Shown piece by piece: positions 16,945 through 27,227 of a stretch of 64,000 bases of DNA. Position 1 is the stretch's first letter, and each line of letters starts with the position of its first letter. This stretch comes from an uncultured Draconibacterium sp. (GTDB taxonomy: Bacteria; Bacteroidota; Bacteroidia; Bacteroidales; Prolixibacteraceae), in contig CANLMQ010000024.1 in the NCBI GenBank assembly GCA_947492175.1, forward strand, positions 24,308 through 88,307. Reading direction: 5' to 3'. A program made the position numbers and the translations under genes. The notes under the pieces are model-generated. The model made no database searches. It was not told where the DNA came from and saw only the letters and a program-made list of their open reading frames with translations.

Positions 16945-18882
16945 TTATTTTTTAGCCCACCAAAGAGGTGTTGTTACCAAATCATCTCCACCCAGGAGCT
17001 GCAAAGCCTGTTCATAACTGGTTGGATTTGTATTCTGCAACGAAACCGGGTAACGTAACCTTTGCGGGAAAAAGTCTCTTTTACTTACCAGCACTCCTGT
17101 AGGAGTAGCACCTGGTAAATTTGGAAGAATATTTTCAGCTGCAGGGTTTACAAAGAACGGCAATCCCAATCTTCTATGATCATTCCATGCCTCAAGCGGT
17201 TGCCAAGGACAATTGGCAATGTATTTTTGAGTAATAATCTTAGTTAACACATCATTATTTGTTTCCGATCCAAAATTATCAGGATACTCGTATGTAATTG
17301 TACCAGCTGTTTTGGTATAAGGATCGTAATTGCTGATTGTATAATCTGCAGCTTCCGCAGTATGATCAAAATTAACTGAAGTACCCACCCTGCTATAGTC
17401 AGTTGAAGCCAGATAGTCATCAGCAAACTGTGATAACCCATTATATTCAAAACTTATACGTACTCCATTTTCATAGTGTTCTTTTGCTGTACCTCCTGTA
17501 TTCCAGCCATAAGTAGCAGCTTCTGCCAACAGGAAGTAGGTTTCCCAAGGTCCAAACCAAACTCTTTCTGTAGGACCAACGTGATAAACGTTCGAAATAT
17601 GTGGTTGATTGTATGAATAATACAAAACATCAGTTCTTGAGCTTTTTTCTCCAGAACTACCGTTGGTAAATGTATTAAAACTATACCTGGAACTAAATCT
17701 TGCAGTATCGCCTGCAACATTCCAAACTTTTACATTATATGAATCACCCGAAGGATCGTACCGGAACATGACCGTGCCATCGTCGTAACCTGGAATTGCA
17801 AACATTTTAAGGATACGCGGATCAATTTTATCAGGAATCCCATCAAAGAAATGTCCTTTGGCAGGATGGTTAACCGCAGTTGCAATATTATCGGGTAAAT
17901 ATAAACCCAAATAATCATGCACCGATTTAACATGTAAGTCAAAAGTCTCCGAAGTGATGCCATGCACCGAAGTTCCTGCAACTGTTGCAACATCTCTTGA
18001 CTCCACACCTCCTAATCCAAAAGTAATATTCGACATAGTAGCTGTAAGAAATTGTCTGTTCCACGGACGAGACATTACACGCGTAAGATCTTTCCAACCA
18101 CCATCTTCAGGAACAGTAGGCATACTTTCAAGTGTACTTACAAAGCCCGACATTCCTCCTGCATCACTTACTGCCTTTTCGAAAGCGGTTTTGGCATATG
18201 ACGACTCAGCTTCTGACAAACGCATGGCAAAACGCAAACGTAAAGAGTTCGCATACTGTTTCCAGTTTACAACATCAAATCCCATCATATAATCGTAGTC
18301 TGCAACACTCGACATATCTACGTTTCCATCTAGTTTGCTATGGGCATCCTCCAGTTCTTCGATAATAAAATGGTAAATATCCTGAAGACTGTACGAATCG
18401 GGATTTTCGCCCATGAATGCATTGATTGATGGATTAGGTCCGAAGTTATCACTTACTTCACTAATCAGGTAAGCTCTCCAGATACGTGCAATTTGAACCA
18501 GATTATTGGTATACGAATAGGCAGTTCCGTCATCCATGGAAGCTGTTCCCAAAGTAATAGCCTGTTGCGCCAGGTTAATCCAGGTACCCACGTAATCTTT
18601 CCAGTAGTCTTCCGACCAACCGTTTATATCGCTACCGGTTATTGCATAACCACCGGTTTCGTAATGCGCAGCTGCTTTCCAGTTCAGGATAAACATCCGC
18701 TCGGCAATATGCGGATTTTGCTGTGCTTTCATTATTGAATTATTGATCAGATATTCAATCTGAACCTTATCGGGCCCCACTGCAGTAGGACTTGTATTTA
18801 TTTCCTCAAAATCGCTACAAGCAGCCAAAAATACTAATGAGAAAATTGCAATTATTGATTGTATAAATTTCTTATTTTTCAT
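16945..18882 (-). CDS. SusD/RagB-like outer membrane lipoprotein 1
   Basis: 645 residues. A lipoprotein signal (LVFLAAC, Cys at about 22) is followed by acidic residues, typical of surface export in Bacteroidota. The body resembles the SusD-like family 2 group (INTSPTAVGPDKVQIEYLIN, WKQYANSLRLRFAMRLS, FLLAEAATYGW with TPR-type helices). It caps the TonB-dependent transporter SusC at the cell surface and binds the glycan or peptide ligand; the ligand cannot be read from sequence. It is 15 bases downstream of its SusC gene, and a strong terminator follows. Confidence 0.93.
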   Translation of the reverse strand: MKNKKFIQSIIAIFSLVFLAACSDFEEINTSPTAVGPDKVQIEYLINNSIMKAQQNPHIAERMFILNWKAAAHYETGGYAITGSDINGWSEDYWKDYVGTWINLAQQAITLGTASMDDGTAYSYTNNLVQIARIWRAYLISEVSDNFGPNPSINAFMGENPDSYSLQDIYHFIIEELEDAHSKLDGNVDMSSVADYDYMMGFDVVNWKQYANSLRLRFAMRLSEAESSYAKTAFEKAVSDAGGMSGFVSTLESMPTVPEDGGWKDLTRVMSRPWNRQFLTATMSNITFGLGGVESRDVATVAGTSVHGITSETFDLHVKSVHDYLGLYLPDNIATAVNHPAKGHFFDGIPDKIDPRILKMFAIPGYDDGTVMFRYDPSGDSYNVKVWNVAGDTARFSSRYSFNTFTNGSSGEKSSRTDVLYYSYNQPHISNVYHVGPTERVWFGPWETYFLLAEAATYGWNTGGTAKEHYENGVRISFEYNGLSQFADDYLASTDYSRVGTSVNFDHTAEAADYTISNYDPYTKTAGTITYEYPDNFGSETNNDVLTKIITQKYIANCPWQPLEAWNDHRRLGLPFFVNPAAENILPNLPGATPTGVLVSKRDFFPQRLRYPVSLQNTNPTSYEQALQLLGGDDLVTTPLWWAKK

Positions 18883-18897
18883 TTTTCCTCCTCCTCA

Positions 18898-21800
18898 TTA
18901 AAATTTAAGTGACAAATTGAAAGTATAGGATTTCATTGTTGGAGGCGATCCCATCTCCATACCTATGGCGTTGGTTCCAACACCAATTACAGACTCAGGA
19001 TCGATTCCGGGAGTTTCGCTGTGAATCAACCAGATGTTATTACCAATAAATGACACATCGGCACCATTTATAGGAATATTGTTAAACCACTGTGAAGGCA
19101 ATTTGTAACCAACTTTCAGGTTTCTGATCCGAATACTAGTTGCATCATAAGTGAATTCATCGGTAATTCCCAGGTTACCTGTTGAGGCTACTCTTGCCCA
19201 GTAATCCTGAGGTAAGACTTCCTCTGTATTTGTTGAATAAGAACCATCTTCGTTTTCAACCACTCCATCAACAACAAAGCTTTCACGTTCGCCGTTAACT
19301 ACAGTTGCAGCCGCAGTACCTCTGGAATGAGTAAATGCGGTTGTTCCCGAGAAAATTTTACCACCAAATTTAGCATCAACCAATACACTTAAACTTATAT
19401 TTTTGTACGAGACCATATTGGTTACACCAAGCATCCAGTCGGGATGTTGATTTCCGAGATATTCCCAGTCTCCTCCTTTAAGAGGTAAGCCACTTTCATC
19501 GACCACAATTTTTCCAAAATGAGGGCTGGTTTCGTCATCTACACGAACCACTTTTTTACCGTACATTTCGCCATAGTTACCACCAACCATTGCTACAATC
19601 TTCAGGTCATCAACAGTTCCCAGGCTATACTCTTCAACACCTTCTGCCAATTCAATGATTTTATTTTCATTTGTCGACATATTCGCATTAAGTGTCCAGC
19701 TGAAACCATTTCGGTTTCTGATGATATCGGCATTAAACATGATCTCAATCCCCTGGTTTTGAATGTTACCGGCATTAATTTTTTTAGATTTATAACCGCT
19801 AAACGGATCCAAAGGTAAATTAATCAACTGATTGGTAGCATTGGTTTTATACCATGTAAAATCGAGACCGATACGATTATCGAAGAATCTCATATCGATA
19901 CCGGCTTCATACGACTTAATAAGCTCATTTACGACATTCGGATCAAATAAAGTAGTACCAGGTGCCGCAGTTGTTTGTTCGTGAGGAGAATTCGATTTCC
20001 CAATACCATAAGTATTGTATAACTGGTATGGAGGAAGGTCGTTACCTACCTCAGCATAAGAACCTCTAACTTTAGCAAAAGTTAACCATTCCGGTAAAGT
20101 ACCACCATTCTGAGTTATCATATCTGTAAGAATTGCTGATACACTTATCGATGGGTACAGAAATGAACGGTTTTCTTTAATCATTGTTGAAGACCAGTCG
20201 TTACGAACTGTCGCATCAAGGAATAAATATCCGTCCCAGTTTAACTGTAACGAACCATACAGCGAGTTGATCTTTTTCTCTGAATAGCCTTGTGATACCG
20301 ACGGCTTATCAACACCATTATTCAGGCTGAAGAGGTTCGGAACAACTAAATCGCCTGAATTACTACTCAATCCCTGGTTTTTCTGATGCATCATGTTTCC
20401 ACCTACAGTAAGAAAACCACCTAATCTGTCAACCAGATTATCCTTTTGAGCCTTGATAAGGAAGCTAAAGTTATTTTCAAAAGCTTCATTAATACTTTTA
20501 CTATATACTCCTGCAGGACGAACAATACCTCCTGTATGAATTTTAGATTCTTTTTTAGTTGTATAATAGTCGGTTCCACCTTTAATTTCGGCATTTAACC
20601 AATCGGTAAAGTCATATGCCAAAGACATGAACCCAATTAAGCGATCCCTGGTATCGTTGTCTTTACCATACTGAAGGTTCCACCATGGGTTACCTTGGGG
20701 AGTGCTTTGGTCATCCCACCATATCTGGTTTCCGTCCGAGTCTATCGACGGATTAAAATCGCGGATATCCAATGAAACAGGCAATGTCCACATGGTATAG
20801 AACGAGTTGTTTTGAGCTGCAATACCGGCTAAAGGCCTGTTTTCGGCATTCGACTTAATAAAAGTTGCTTTGGTATCGAACTTCCATTTGTCATTTTCTC
20901 CAAATATACTGGTTGCTCTTATTGTAAAAGTACTTCTGTCAATATGTGTTTCAGGAATCACACTCTTATTATCGTAACGTGTAACAGACGCAAAAACATT
21001 GGTTTTGTTTACAAGTTGCGAGTACGATACGTTTTGGTTCGAAACAATACCGGTTCTAAAGAAATTTGCCGTGTTGTCGAAAGTTTCCAGCGGAGACTGT
21101 CCACCTTTCCAGTCATCAACCAACTGTCCCTCTGCTTTTGGCCCCCATGAACTGCGCGACAACCTGTCGAAAGTGCCGTACGATCCCTGGCCAAATTCCA
21201 TTTGAAGGTCGGGTTGTGTTAACAATGTTTCGAAACCTACCCTTGAATTAATGGTAATACCGGCTCCTTTTGTTCGCTTACCTTTTTTAGTGGTAATAAG
21301 AATTACACCATTACCTGCACGTGAACCGTAAAGTGCGGCAGCCGATGCACCTTTCAAAACCGACATTGATTCAATATCATCTGGGTTCAGATCTCCGATA
21401 CCGCTACCGAAATCTCTTCCGGCACCTGATCCCCACATATCAACCTCTGCACCATCGGTAAAGTTATCGATAGGCATACCGTCGACAACAACCAGCGGCT
21501 GGTTACTACCGGTTAAAGAGTTGTTACCGCGAAGAATAATTTTTGATGAACCTGCCGGTCCGCCGGCTCCTCTTACAATCTGCAACCCTGAAACTTTACC
21601 AGATAAGGTATTTGCAAGGTTAGGCTCCCTTGAATCAACAAGGTCGGTACCTCCAATTTCCTGCATAGCATAACCCAGCGATTTTTTTTCGCGCTGAATA
21701 CCAAGTGCAGTTACCACTACTTCGTCGATACCAACTGCATCGGTTAACAAGGTTACGTCAATCGTAGCACGACCATCGACTACCTCTTCCACAGTTTTCA

Positions 21801-22023
21801 TACCTACAAAAGAAAATACCAGTGTTGCATCGTCAGCAACAGTAAGTGAGAATTTTCCATCAACATTTGTTATGGTACCGTTTCCGGTCCCCTTCTCAAT
21901 TATTGAAGCACCGGGAATTCCAATGCCTTCATCGTCTATGACTGTACCAGTCACAGTTCTCTGCGCGTAGGCACTACTTAGTAGTGCAACACACATTCCC
22001 AAGATTAAAATAACCTTTCGCAT
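18898..22023 (-). CDS. SusC/RagA-like TonB-dependent outer membrane transporter 1
   Basis: 1041 residues. Signal peptide to about 21 (SSAYAQ), carboxypeptidase-D-regulatory-like domain at about 23-95 (VTGTVIDDEGIGIPGASI), TonB box-like segment DEVVVTALG at about 100-108, plug domain (LRGNNSLTGSNQPLVVVDGM, VLKGASAAALYGSRAGNGVI) and a 22-strand barrel ending in the outer-membrane-targeting LSLKF. With SusD it imports oligomers using TonB energy. It is 42 bases behind ROK gene 2 in the same direction, so probably one operon. At 1041 residues it is the shortest of the three SusC here and its N-domain is the most divergent. Confidence 0.95.
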   Translation of the reverse strand: MRKVILILGMCVALLSSAYAQRTVTGTVIDDEGIGIPGASIIEKGTGNGTITNVDGKFSLTVADDATLVFSFVGMKTVEEVVDGRATIDVTLLTDAVGIDEVVVTALGIQREKKSLGYAMQEIGGTDLVDSREPNLANTLSGKVSGLQIVRGAGGPAGSSKIILRGNNSLTGSNQPLVVVDGMPIDNFTDGAEVDMWGSGAGRDFGSGIGDLNPDDIESMSVLKGASAAALYGSRAGNGVILITTKKGKRTKGAGITINSRVGFETLLTQPDLQMEFGQGSYGTFDRLSRSSWGPKAEGQLVDDWKGGQSPLETFDNTANFFRTGIVSNQNVSYSQLVNKTNVFASVTRYDNKSVIPETHIDRSTFTIRATSIFGENDKWKFDTKATFIKSNAENRPLAGIAAQNNSFYTMWTLPVSLDIRDFNPSIDSDGNQIWWDDQSTPQGNPWWNLQYGKDNDTRDRLIGFMSLAYDFTDWLNAEIKGGTDYYTTKKESKIHTGGIVRPAGVYSKSINEAFENNFSFLIKAQKDNLVDRLGGFLTVGGNMMHQKNQGLSSNSGDLVVPNLFSLNNGVDKPSVSQGYSEKKINSLYGSLQLNWDGYLFLDATVRNDWSSTMIKENRSFLYPSISVSAILTDMITQNGGTLPEWLTFAKVRGSYAEVGNDLPPYQLYNTYGIGKSNSPHEQTTAAPGTTLFDPNVVNELIKSYEAGIDMRFFDNRIGLDFTWYKTNATNQLINLPLDPFSGYKSKKINAGNIQNQGIEIMFNADIIRNRNGFSWTLNANMSTNENKIIELAEGVEEYSLGTVDDLKIVAMVGGNYGEMYGKKVVRVDDETSPHFGKIVVDESGLPLKGGDWEYLGNQHPDWMLGVTNMVSYKNISLSVLVDAKFGGKIFSGTTAFTHSRGTAAATVVNGERESFVVDGVVENEDGSYSTNTEEVLPQDYWARVASTGNLGITDEFTYDATSIRIRNLKVGYKLPSQWFNNIPINGADVSFIGNNIWLIHSETPGIDPESVIGVGTNAIGMEMGSPPTMKSYTFNLSLKF

Positions 22024-22065
22024 AGATTTTAGTTTAAATGGTTCTTAATAGATAAATAATTAGAT

Positions 22066-23292
22066 TTAATTATACATATCACTGAACAGCTTCTGAAATA
22101 ACATGGCTGTTAAGCCCAGTAATCCAGAATGTTCCCACTGTTCAGAAATTACGATCTGAGTATTTCCGGAGATTTGTTCCAGACAATGTTTATTAACTGC
22201 CTGTTGAATTGGCGTTAATACAAATTGTCGTGCTTCTGAAACAACCCCTCCTAAAACAATTATATCGGGATTCAGCAACTGAATGGTATTAGACAAAGCC
22301 TTACCCAGTGCGAGCCCAATCGAGTTCAATAACGAAATAGAAAATTCGTCGCCGGTTCTGGCAGCTTGTATAATATCTTCTACTTCAATTTCGTGTTCCC
22401 TGTTCGTGAATTTTGCGGTTAATTGTGACACTTTACCTGCTTTCACAGCTTCGCGCGCTTTTCTCAATATAACATATACAGAAGTTACTGTTTCGAGACA
22501 TCCGCGTTTCCCACAGATACAGAGATCGCCATCGTCAACAAATTTAATATGCGACAACTCTCCGGCAAAACCGGTTGCTCCGTTATACAGTTTCCCATTT
22601 AGAATCATTCCAAGGCCAAGCCCCCAGTTCCAATTTAGAATCATTGCATTTCGATGTCCTTTTGCTGTACCAAAAATGTATTCGCCATAGGCCTGCATAC
22701 GGGCATCGTTATTAACATAAACCAGCTTTTTAAACTTCTGACTAACACGCTCTTTTACGTTCTTAAGTTCTTTCTTTTTAATGGTATTATTTATTCCATT
22801 TGCTTCGTCAACCAACCCCGGCATAGCCAAACCTATCCCCAATACCCGGGTCTCGTCAATATTATTTTCGTGTATAATCTTTTGAGCGCCATTATATATC
22901 TTCTCAACCAATTCCTCATCGTCAACATTGGTTTCAAAACCTATTACCGGGCCAACCAGTTGTGTATGTGAATCATAAATTCCGATTTTGCCACTAAACC
23001 TCCCCAGTTCACATGCAATAATAAAGATTGAATCATTCTTCAACCCAAATAACATTGGTTTTCGTCCTCCTTTCGACTTTCCTGCACCACGCGATTCGAC
23101 CAGCTTTAGCTCGCCTAATTCTTTTAACAGCGATATAGCAGTTGGTAAGCTAACTCCAATTTTTTTACCTATAACTGTGGCCGAAAGTGTATCGTGGTGG
23201 TACAATAGATCCAGAATCTTCTTTTTACGCCGGTAATTTTTCCGTTCATTACCAGTTAGAGCAACATCGTTTATTTTTTCAATCAGGATCAT
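22066..23292 (-). CDS. ROK family transcriptional regulator 2
   Basis: 408 residues with the same layout as the other three ROK proteins: winged helix (ATVIGKKIGVSLPTAISLLK), wing GGRKP, degenerate ATP site ELGRFSG, sugar-site GELSH and zinc motif CICGKRGCLE. It heads the ROK-SusC-SusD unit and is the likely local regulator, with a sugar or sugar phosphate derived from the imported ligand as effector; that role is inferred from position and family. The leader is AT-rich and the IS4-family element sits about 460 bases upstream. Confidence 0.92.
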   Translation of the reverse strand: MILIEKINDVALTGNERKNYRRKKKILDLLYHHDTLSATVIGKKIGVSLPTAISLLKELGELKLVESRGAGKSKGGRKPMLFGLKNDSIFIIACELGRFSGKIGIYDSHTQLVGPVIGFETNVDDEELVEKIYNGAQKIIHENNIDETRVLGIGLAMPGLVDEANGINNTIKKKELKNVKERVSQKFKKLVYVNNDARMQAYGEYIFGTAKGHRNAMILNWNWGLGLGMILNGKLYNGATGFAGELSHIKFVDDGDLCICGKRGCLETVTSVYVILRKAREAVKAGKVSQLTAKFTNREHEIEVEDIIQAARTGDEFSISLLNSIGLALGKALSNTIQLLNPDIIVLGGVVSEARQFVLTPIQQAVNKHCLEQISGNTQIVISEQWEHSGLLGLTAMLFQKLFSDMYN

Positions 23293-23742
23293 TTTCGTTA
23301 AGTAAGGTTAAATTCTTTCGCAAATTAAACATATATTTTATCTTACACACATACTTTTACAATTTTTTTTATAAAGCATTGCTCTTTCACATCTATTCGA
23401 TCTTTTGCATTACATATTGATTATATTTCTTTTTATTTGCTTACACTTTCCTATATTCCAGTAATTATCTAAATAAGAAAATCAAAAACTGCTTTTACCA
23501 TTTCTATTACCATGCCTTTTAATCTCTGTATCGCCACAATAAACATTTCCTTCCAATCAGGAATTTTGAGTCCATATGTCCCTTAAAATCTTATATAACA
23601 ACTAATGCGGATAAATAGTTGAGAATCCTAAGGTGGAGATTAACTTTCAGCATGCAAACAAGTAACGCCACAACAGAAAATACTCTTGCAATATAAAATA
23701 AGTAGATAATGTTAATTAATCCGGTATGGCAACCGAACACTG
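23293..23742. promoter_or_regulatory. 450-base leader of ROK gene 2, up to the IS
   Basis: AT-rich and without a coding frame. It must hold the promoter of the ROK2-SusC-SusD operon, but I cannot place one with confidence. The IS has inserted at its far end and may separate it from former upstream sequence. Confidence 0.35.
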
Positions 23743-23752
23743 ATTATGAATC
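23743..23752. repeat. Left target-site duplication of the IS
   Basis: ATTATGAATC, repeated exactly at 25128-25137 on the other side of the element. Confidence 0.65.
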
Positions 23753-25127
23753 ATGAGTGTTCGGAAAATTTTTTAGTGAAACTCAAGTAGTTTCAACAAT
23801 TTTATGCAGACGGTCTTGATAACTTACTGGTATTTTGTCGTGTAGCTTAATTTTCCAAATTTATTTTTGCCCTGTCACTAAGATTATTAGAACTGACAGG
23901 CAAACAAACAAAAATATCGGTATCAGAACTGTTGTCATTACTTCCTGATGAGGAACTCAACAAGATTGCCAGACAGACAAAGGTTAATTACTATGTAAAA
24001 GTATTAGATGGCAAAAGTATTTTCTGTTTAATACTTTATGCTTTGGTAGAGTGCCAGCGTAATAGTCTTCGAACAATGGAAGATATTTTTAATAGCCCGC
24101 AATTTAAATTTTTATTTAATCTGGATTCATCTCAAACGGTCCGACATAGTTCTATCTCTGAGAGGTTAAGCGTAATAAACATTGAGTTCTTTCAACAAGC
24201 CTACGATTTAACCTATAAATATTTCAGCTCCTATTATAACCGGATACAACGTGAAAATGCACGTTTGATACAAGTTGATTCTTCGATGGTAGCAGAAGCT
24301 GCGAACAAGCTAATTGATGGCATGAATATAGGGAGAAAGAAAGATGGGAAGAAACAAATAAAATATACCGTTGCATTTGATGGAGATTTGCCGTGTATGA
24401 CAAAAATATTCACAAACAGGCAATGTCTTAGTGAAGACATAACTATTCCACAGGTAGTATTTGATTATGCCCAAAAAGAGAAAAGTGCCATTTTTACATT
24501 TGACCGTGGGGTAGGTAAACGAGAAACATTCCGCAGGCTTTCGCAACAAGGAACCTCTTTTGTAACAAGAATTAATCCAGGGGCAAAATATAAGTTGGTT
24601 CGCGAACTAGAAAATGGAAACAACAGGCTTGTTGGTTCCCTGGAATTAATTAAGGAACTAGAGGTTCAACTACCTAAAAACAGGAAAGAGCATTGGGTTT
24701 TCTCTGAAGAAACTTTTAGGTTAACAATTACACAACACCCAGAAGATGGGACAGAATATTGGTTTCTGACCAACCTATTTGAAATTGATGTTGAAGAGGT
24801 TCTCCAATATTACAAGAAACGCTGGGACATTGAAGTCTTTTTCAGGTTTCTGAAACAAGAATTAAACTTTAGCCACATAACCTCAACCAATCCCAATGGA
24901 ATAGCAGTAATGATGTACATGACCATGATTACCGCAATGATGGTGTTGATATATAAAAAACTCAACAATGTTTGTTACAAAACCGCAGTAAGAAGAATCT
25001 CGTTAGAAATTAACGAGTTAATTATAAAAATGATAGTAAAACATTGTGGAGGAGATCCGAGTTTAGTTTTTCGCTGATTTGACTTTTAGGAAATCGTGTG
25101 CTTCGGGGATTCTTCCGAACACTCGTA
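23753..25127 (+). mobile_element. IS4-family insertion sequence (about 1375 bp)
   Basis: The ends carry inverted repeats GAGTGTTCGGAA (23755-23766) and TTCCGAACACTC (25113-25124). The element contains one transposase gene and is bracketed by the 10-bp direct repeat ATTATGAATC. Size, repeat length and duplication length fit the IS4 group. The flank just outside the left end (23733-23741, CCGAACACT) mimics the element's own right end. Confidence 0.8.
23932..25077 (+). CDS. IS4-family DDE transposase
   Basis: About 381 residues. The first catalytic Asp is in IQVDSSMV (about 123), the second in FTFDRGVG (about 188), and the Glu lies in the diagnostic Y-(2)-R-(3)-E-(6)-K motif (YKKRWDIEVFFRFLK, about 291-305). 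The element therefore looks active. The start is uncertain: the frame is open back to 23851 without any ATG, and the TTG at 23932 or an earlier non-ATG codon must be used, unless expression needs a fusion. Similar transposases have an N-terminus longer than the TTG version, which favours an upstream start. Confidence 0.88.
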   Translation: MSLLPDEELNKIARQTKVNYYVKVLDGKSIFCLILYALVECQRNSLRTMEDIFNSPQFKFLFNLDSSQTVRHSSISERLSVINIEFFQQAYDLTYKYFSSYYNRIQRENARLIQVDSSMVAEAANKLIDGMNIGRKKDGKKQIKYTVAFDGDLPCMTKIFTNRQCLSEDITIPQVVFDYAQKEKSAIFTFDRGVGKRETFRRLSQQGTSFVTRINPGAKYKLVRELENGNNRLVGSLELIKELEVQLPKNRKEHWVFSEETFRLTITQHPEDGTEYWFLTNLFEIDVEEVLQYYKKRWDIEVFFRFLKQELNFSHITSTNPNGIAVMMYMTMITAMMVLIYKKLNNVCYKTAVRRISLEINELIIKMIVKHCGGDPSLVFR

Positions 25128-25137
25128 ATTATGAATC
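25128..25137. repeat. Right target-site duplication of the IS
   Basis: ATTATGAATC, identical to 23743-23752. Confidence 0.65.
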
Positions 25138-25417
25138 CCAACGCCATCCATTATATAACTAATGTATAATATATGACTGATGAGAAACGATTTCGGTAGA
25201 AAACAAACTATAAAAATCCACTACCTTCTAAACAAGAAAAGTTATCGACCAGTAAAACACATCGTTTTATCCTAATTATGATCAATTGATGAATCGGCAT
25301 GCTCATAATACATTATAGTACTTTTATGAGTACCACTATCTGGCAAAAGTTAAATCGCTTTATATAACCATAAGATTAAGGAGATTATTTAAAAGAGAGA
25401 AAGATAAAGTCCCGCCT

Positions 25418-26137
25418 TCAGGACCTAATGATTTTGTCGTAAATTCCTTTGTTGACTTCTCTGCAAAGGTCAAACTCACACTGCCATACCTCGTATTGTC
25501 CTTTCTGTTTCTTAAATTTCTTCCACTCGTGGTGAAGCTTATAAATATTCCTCCAAGCCTCATCCTTTCCTTCTTTACAAAGCAAAATCTCTTGTACAAA
25601 CCTGTTGTTTGTGACCAGAAAAAAGCGATAAGAAAACTGATCTACAGTTTCTATACTTATTATTTTCCGGTGTATCAGATCATAAATAGGTTCAAAGAAT
25701 GACAAGTAGTTAGCTACTTTAATCACTTGCAAACTATCTTCAACATCAAAAGGATTTGTTTTTTGCCGGTCGTTTTTAGAAGCTTCCAGTATAGTGTAAA
25801 TCTCCTGCAAATCAGCGTTAGATAGAAAATTATTACTTATTTCCATGGCAAATTGTGCCTCTTCCAGGTTTCTTTCCTTTTTAAACTGATAAAAAAGTCC
25901 AAGAAGGCTTAATGCTCCAACTATTTTAGATAAAATTTCGAGGTATAAATCGAATTTAAAAATGTAGTAAATAAAACCTAGTTGTTCCGACCGGTTCGTA
26001 AGTTCTTTTAGGTTATCTTTTTGCGAAGCCAGTAATAATAAATCTTCAGAAATCCCGCTATCGATAGCTGGCAAAATAAATGTTAGAGCAATAATTAATA
26101 CTAAAAATGGTGCAATCCCCCGACTTAGCAATTTCAT
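25418..26137 (-). CDS. Unknown small membrane protein
   Basis: 239 residues, not recognised. A membrane helix at about 8-27 (APFLVLIIALTFILPAI) and a second at about 68-85 (ILSKIVGALSLLGLFYQF) are followed by a soluble, charged, helical C-terminal domain of about 150 residues (KNDRQKTNPFDVEDSLQV, YKLHHEWKKFKKQKG). It begins seven bases after the GNAT gene's stop, so the two are very likely co-transcribed. The layout suggests an anchored cytoplasmic helical domain. No function is assigned. Confidence 0.7.
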   Translation of the reverse strand: MKLLSRGIAPFLVLIIALTFILPAIDSGISEDLLLLASQKDNLKELTNRSEQLGFIYYIFKFDLYLEILSKIVGALSLLGLFYQFKKERNLEEAQFAMEISNNFLSNADLQEIYTILEASKNDRQKTNPFDVEDSLQVIKVANYLSFFEPIYDLIHRKIISIETVDQFSYRFFLVTNNRFVQEILLCKEGKDEAWRNIYKLHHEWKKFKKQKGQYEVWQCEFDLCREVNKGIYDKIIRS

Positions 26138-26144
26138 AAGTAGT

Positions 26145-26972
26145 TTACTTTTGGCGTTCTAATAAATAGTAAAATTCTTTTTTGTTGTAAAATATATTTG
26201 TAATCCTGATATGGTTTTTATAACACAAATCCAATATAGTACTTATGTGTACCGACCATTTCTGAGCCAGTTGTTTATCATGTAATTTTATGGCTTCCAT
26301 GTTTACCGGAACAGGTATTTTGTAGAGACTATGAATGTTTTCCGGTTGACTAATACCAATTACTTTCAAGTCGCCATTTTGGTTTCTCGCAGTCGATAAT
26401 AAAGAAATATAAGTATCTATTGATGGTTCTTTTTGAACATTTCTGTGCTCTAATTCAGAAATATCTACTTTTGAAAGATCCCACGAAATAATCAAACGAT
26501 TACTTGCCACCCCTTTATTGATTTCGTCTAGCATTTCGCCATAATAATTCGGGATGTACTCTTTAGGAACACCATTCAGTTTTCGAATATAAAGGTTGGC
26601 ATTTTTTGTATCTAAAGGGTCATATGTCCATTTTATAATAGTAAAGCCTCGGTTTAGTATTTCACTTGCCATCTGAAGCTTTAATTTCAGGCCAATTCCC
26701 TGATTCCGACAAGCATAGTGCACTCCTATATTGTGAATATAGAAGTACTTTTCGCCCCCTCTATGTCCGGGAAATCCGAAGATGTAACCAGCCGGCATAT
26801 TTTTGAGGTAAGCTATAATAACCAGTCCTCCATTGTTGATAATTGCACTGTAAATATGTCCTGGAGTAACATCAACATCCTTCAATCCCCAAATTTCTTT
26901 ATGAAGCTTTTGTATCTGCTTAAAGTCATCAGAGGACTTACAATATTTAAAGCTTAACTGGCCGTTGTTCAT
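26145..26972 (-). CDS. GNAT family N-acetyltransferase (COG3375-like)
   Basis: About 275 residues. The acetyl-CoA fold is visible with VIIAYLKNMPAGYIFGFPG, the beta4 strand FYIHNIGVHYACRNQGIG (the R/Q-x-x-G-x-G/A pyrophosphate loop as RNQGIG) and FTIIKWTYDPLDTKNANLYI. The last pattern, with NANLYIRKLNGVPKEYIPNYYG, is characteristic of a poorly characterised predicted acetyltransferase group. The frame extends to 27023, but ATG 26972 (MNNGQLSFKYC) gives a normal GNAT start and removes a Cys/Lys-rich unlikely extension. Substrate unknown. It forms a pair with the membrane protein gene and lies between two SusCD cassettes. Confidence 0.8.
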   Translation of the reverse strand: MNNGQLSFKYCKSSDDFKQIQKLHKEIWGLKDVDVTPGHIYSAIINNGGLVIIAYLKNMPAGYIFGFPGHRGGEKYFYIHNIGVHYACRNQGIGLKLKLQMASEILNRGFTIIKWTYDPLDTKNANLYIRKLNGVPKEYIPNYYGEMLDEINKGVASNRLIISWDLSKVDISELEHRNVQKEPSIDTYISLLSTARNQNGDLKVIGISQPENIHSLYKIPVPVNMEAIKLHDKQLAQKWSVHISTILDLCYKNHIRITNIFYNKKEFYYLLERQK

Positions 26973-27152
26973 GGTTTTGTTTCTTAAATTACGCAATGTG
27001 CTTAAAAAACATTTAAAACACAACTATATTTTTGTTAAATACCATAGTCAGGTGAAATAAAATTAAACTCTGGAATATGTTAGAAAGGTTATCAGTCTGA
27101 ATGTTTTTATGTTAAATTACAATAAGAAACTCAAAAAATACTTTTAGAATAC

Positions 27153-27181
27153 AAAAAACCGCTGTCCATAATGAACAGCGG
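27153..27181 (-). terminator. Intrinsic terminator of the second SusCD operon
   Basis: On the - strand, CCGCTG and CAGCGG pair around a short loop (27159-27181) and run into six T residues. Nearly identical in sequence to the terminator at 34044-34074. Confidence 0.85.
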
Positions 27182-27227
27182 CTTACTATTGCTAAACAAT
27201 GTTAGCTATTTTATAAAAGCGTTTTAA

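Noticed and set aside
23743..25137. Idea that the IS disrupted a gene
   Set aside because: Neither flank shows coding sequence that joins across the element when one copy of the 10-bp repeat is removed.
25360..25599. 79-codon - strand frame overlapping the end of the unknown membrane protein gene
   Set aside because: Same strand but another frame over the better-supported 239-residue protein; no motif.
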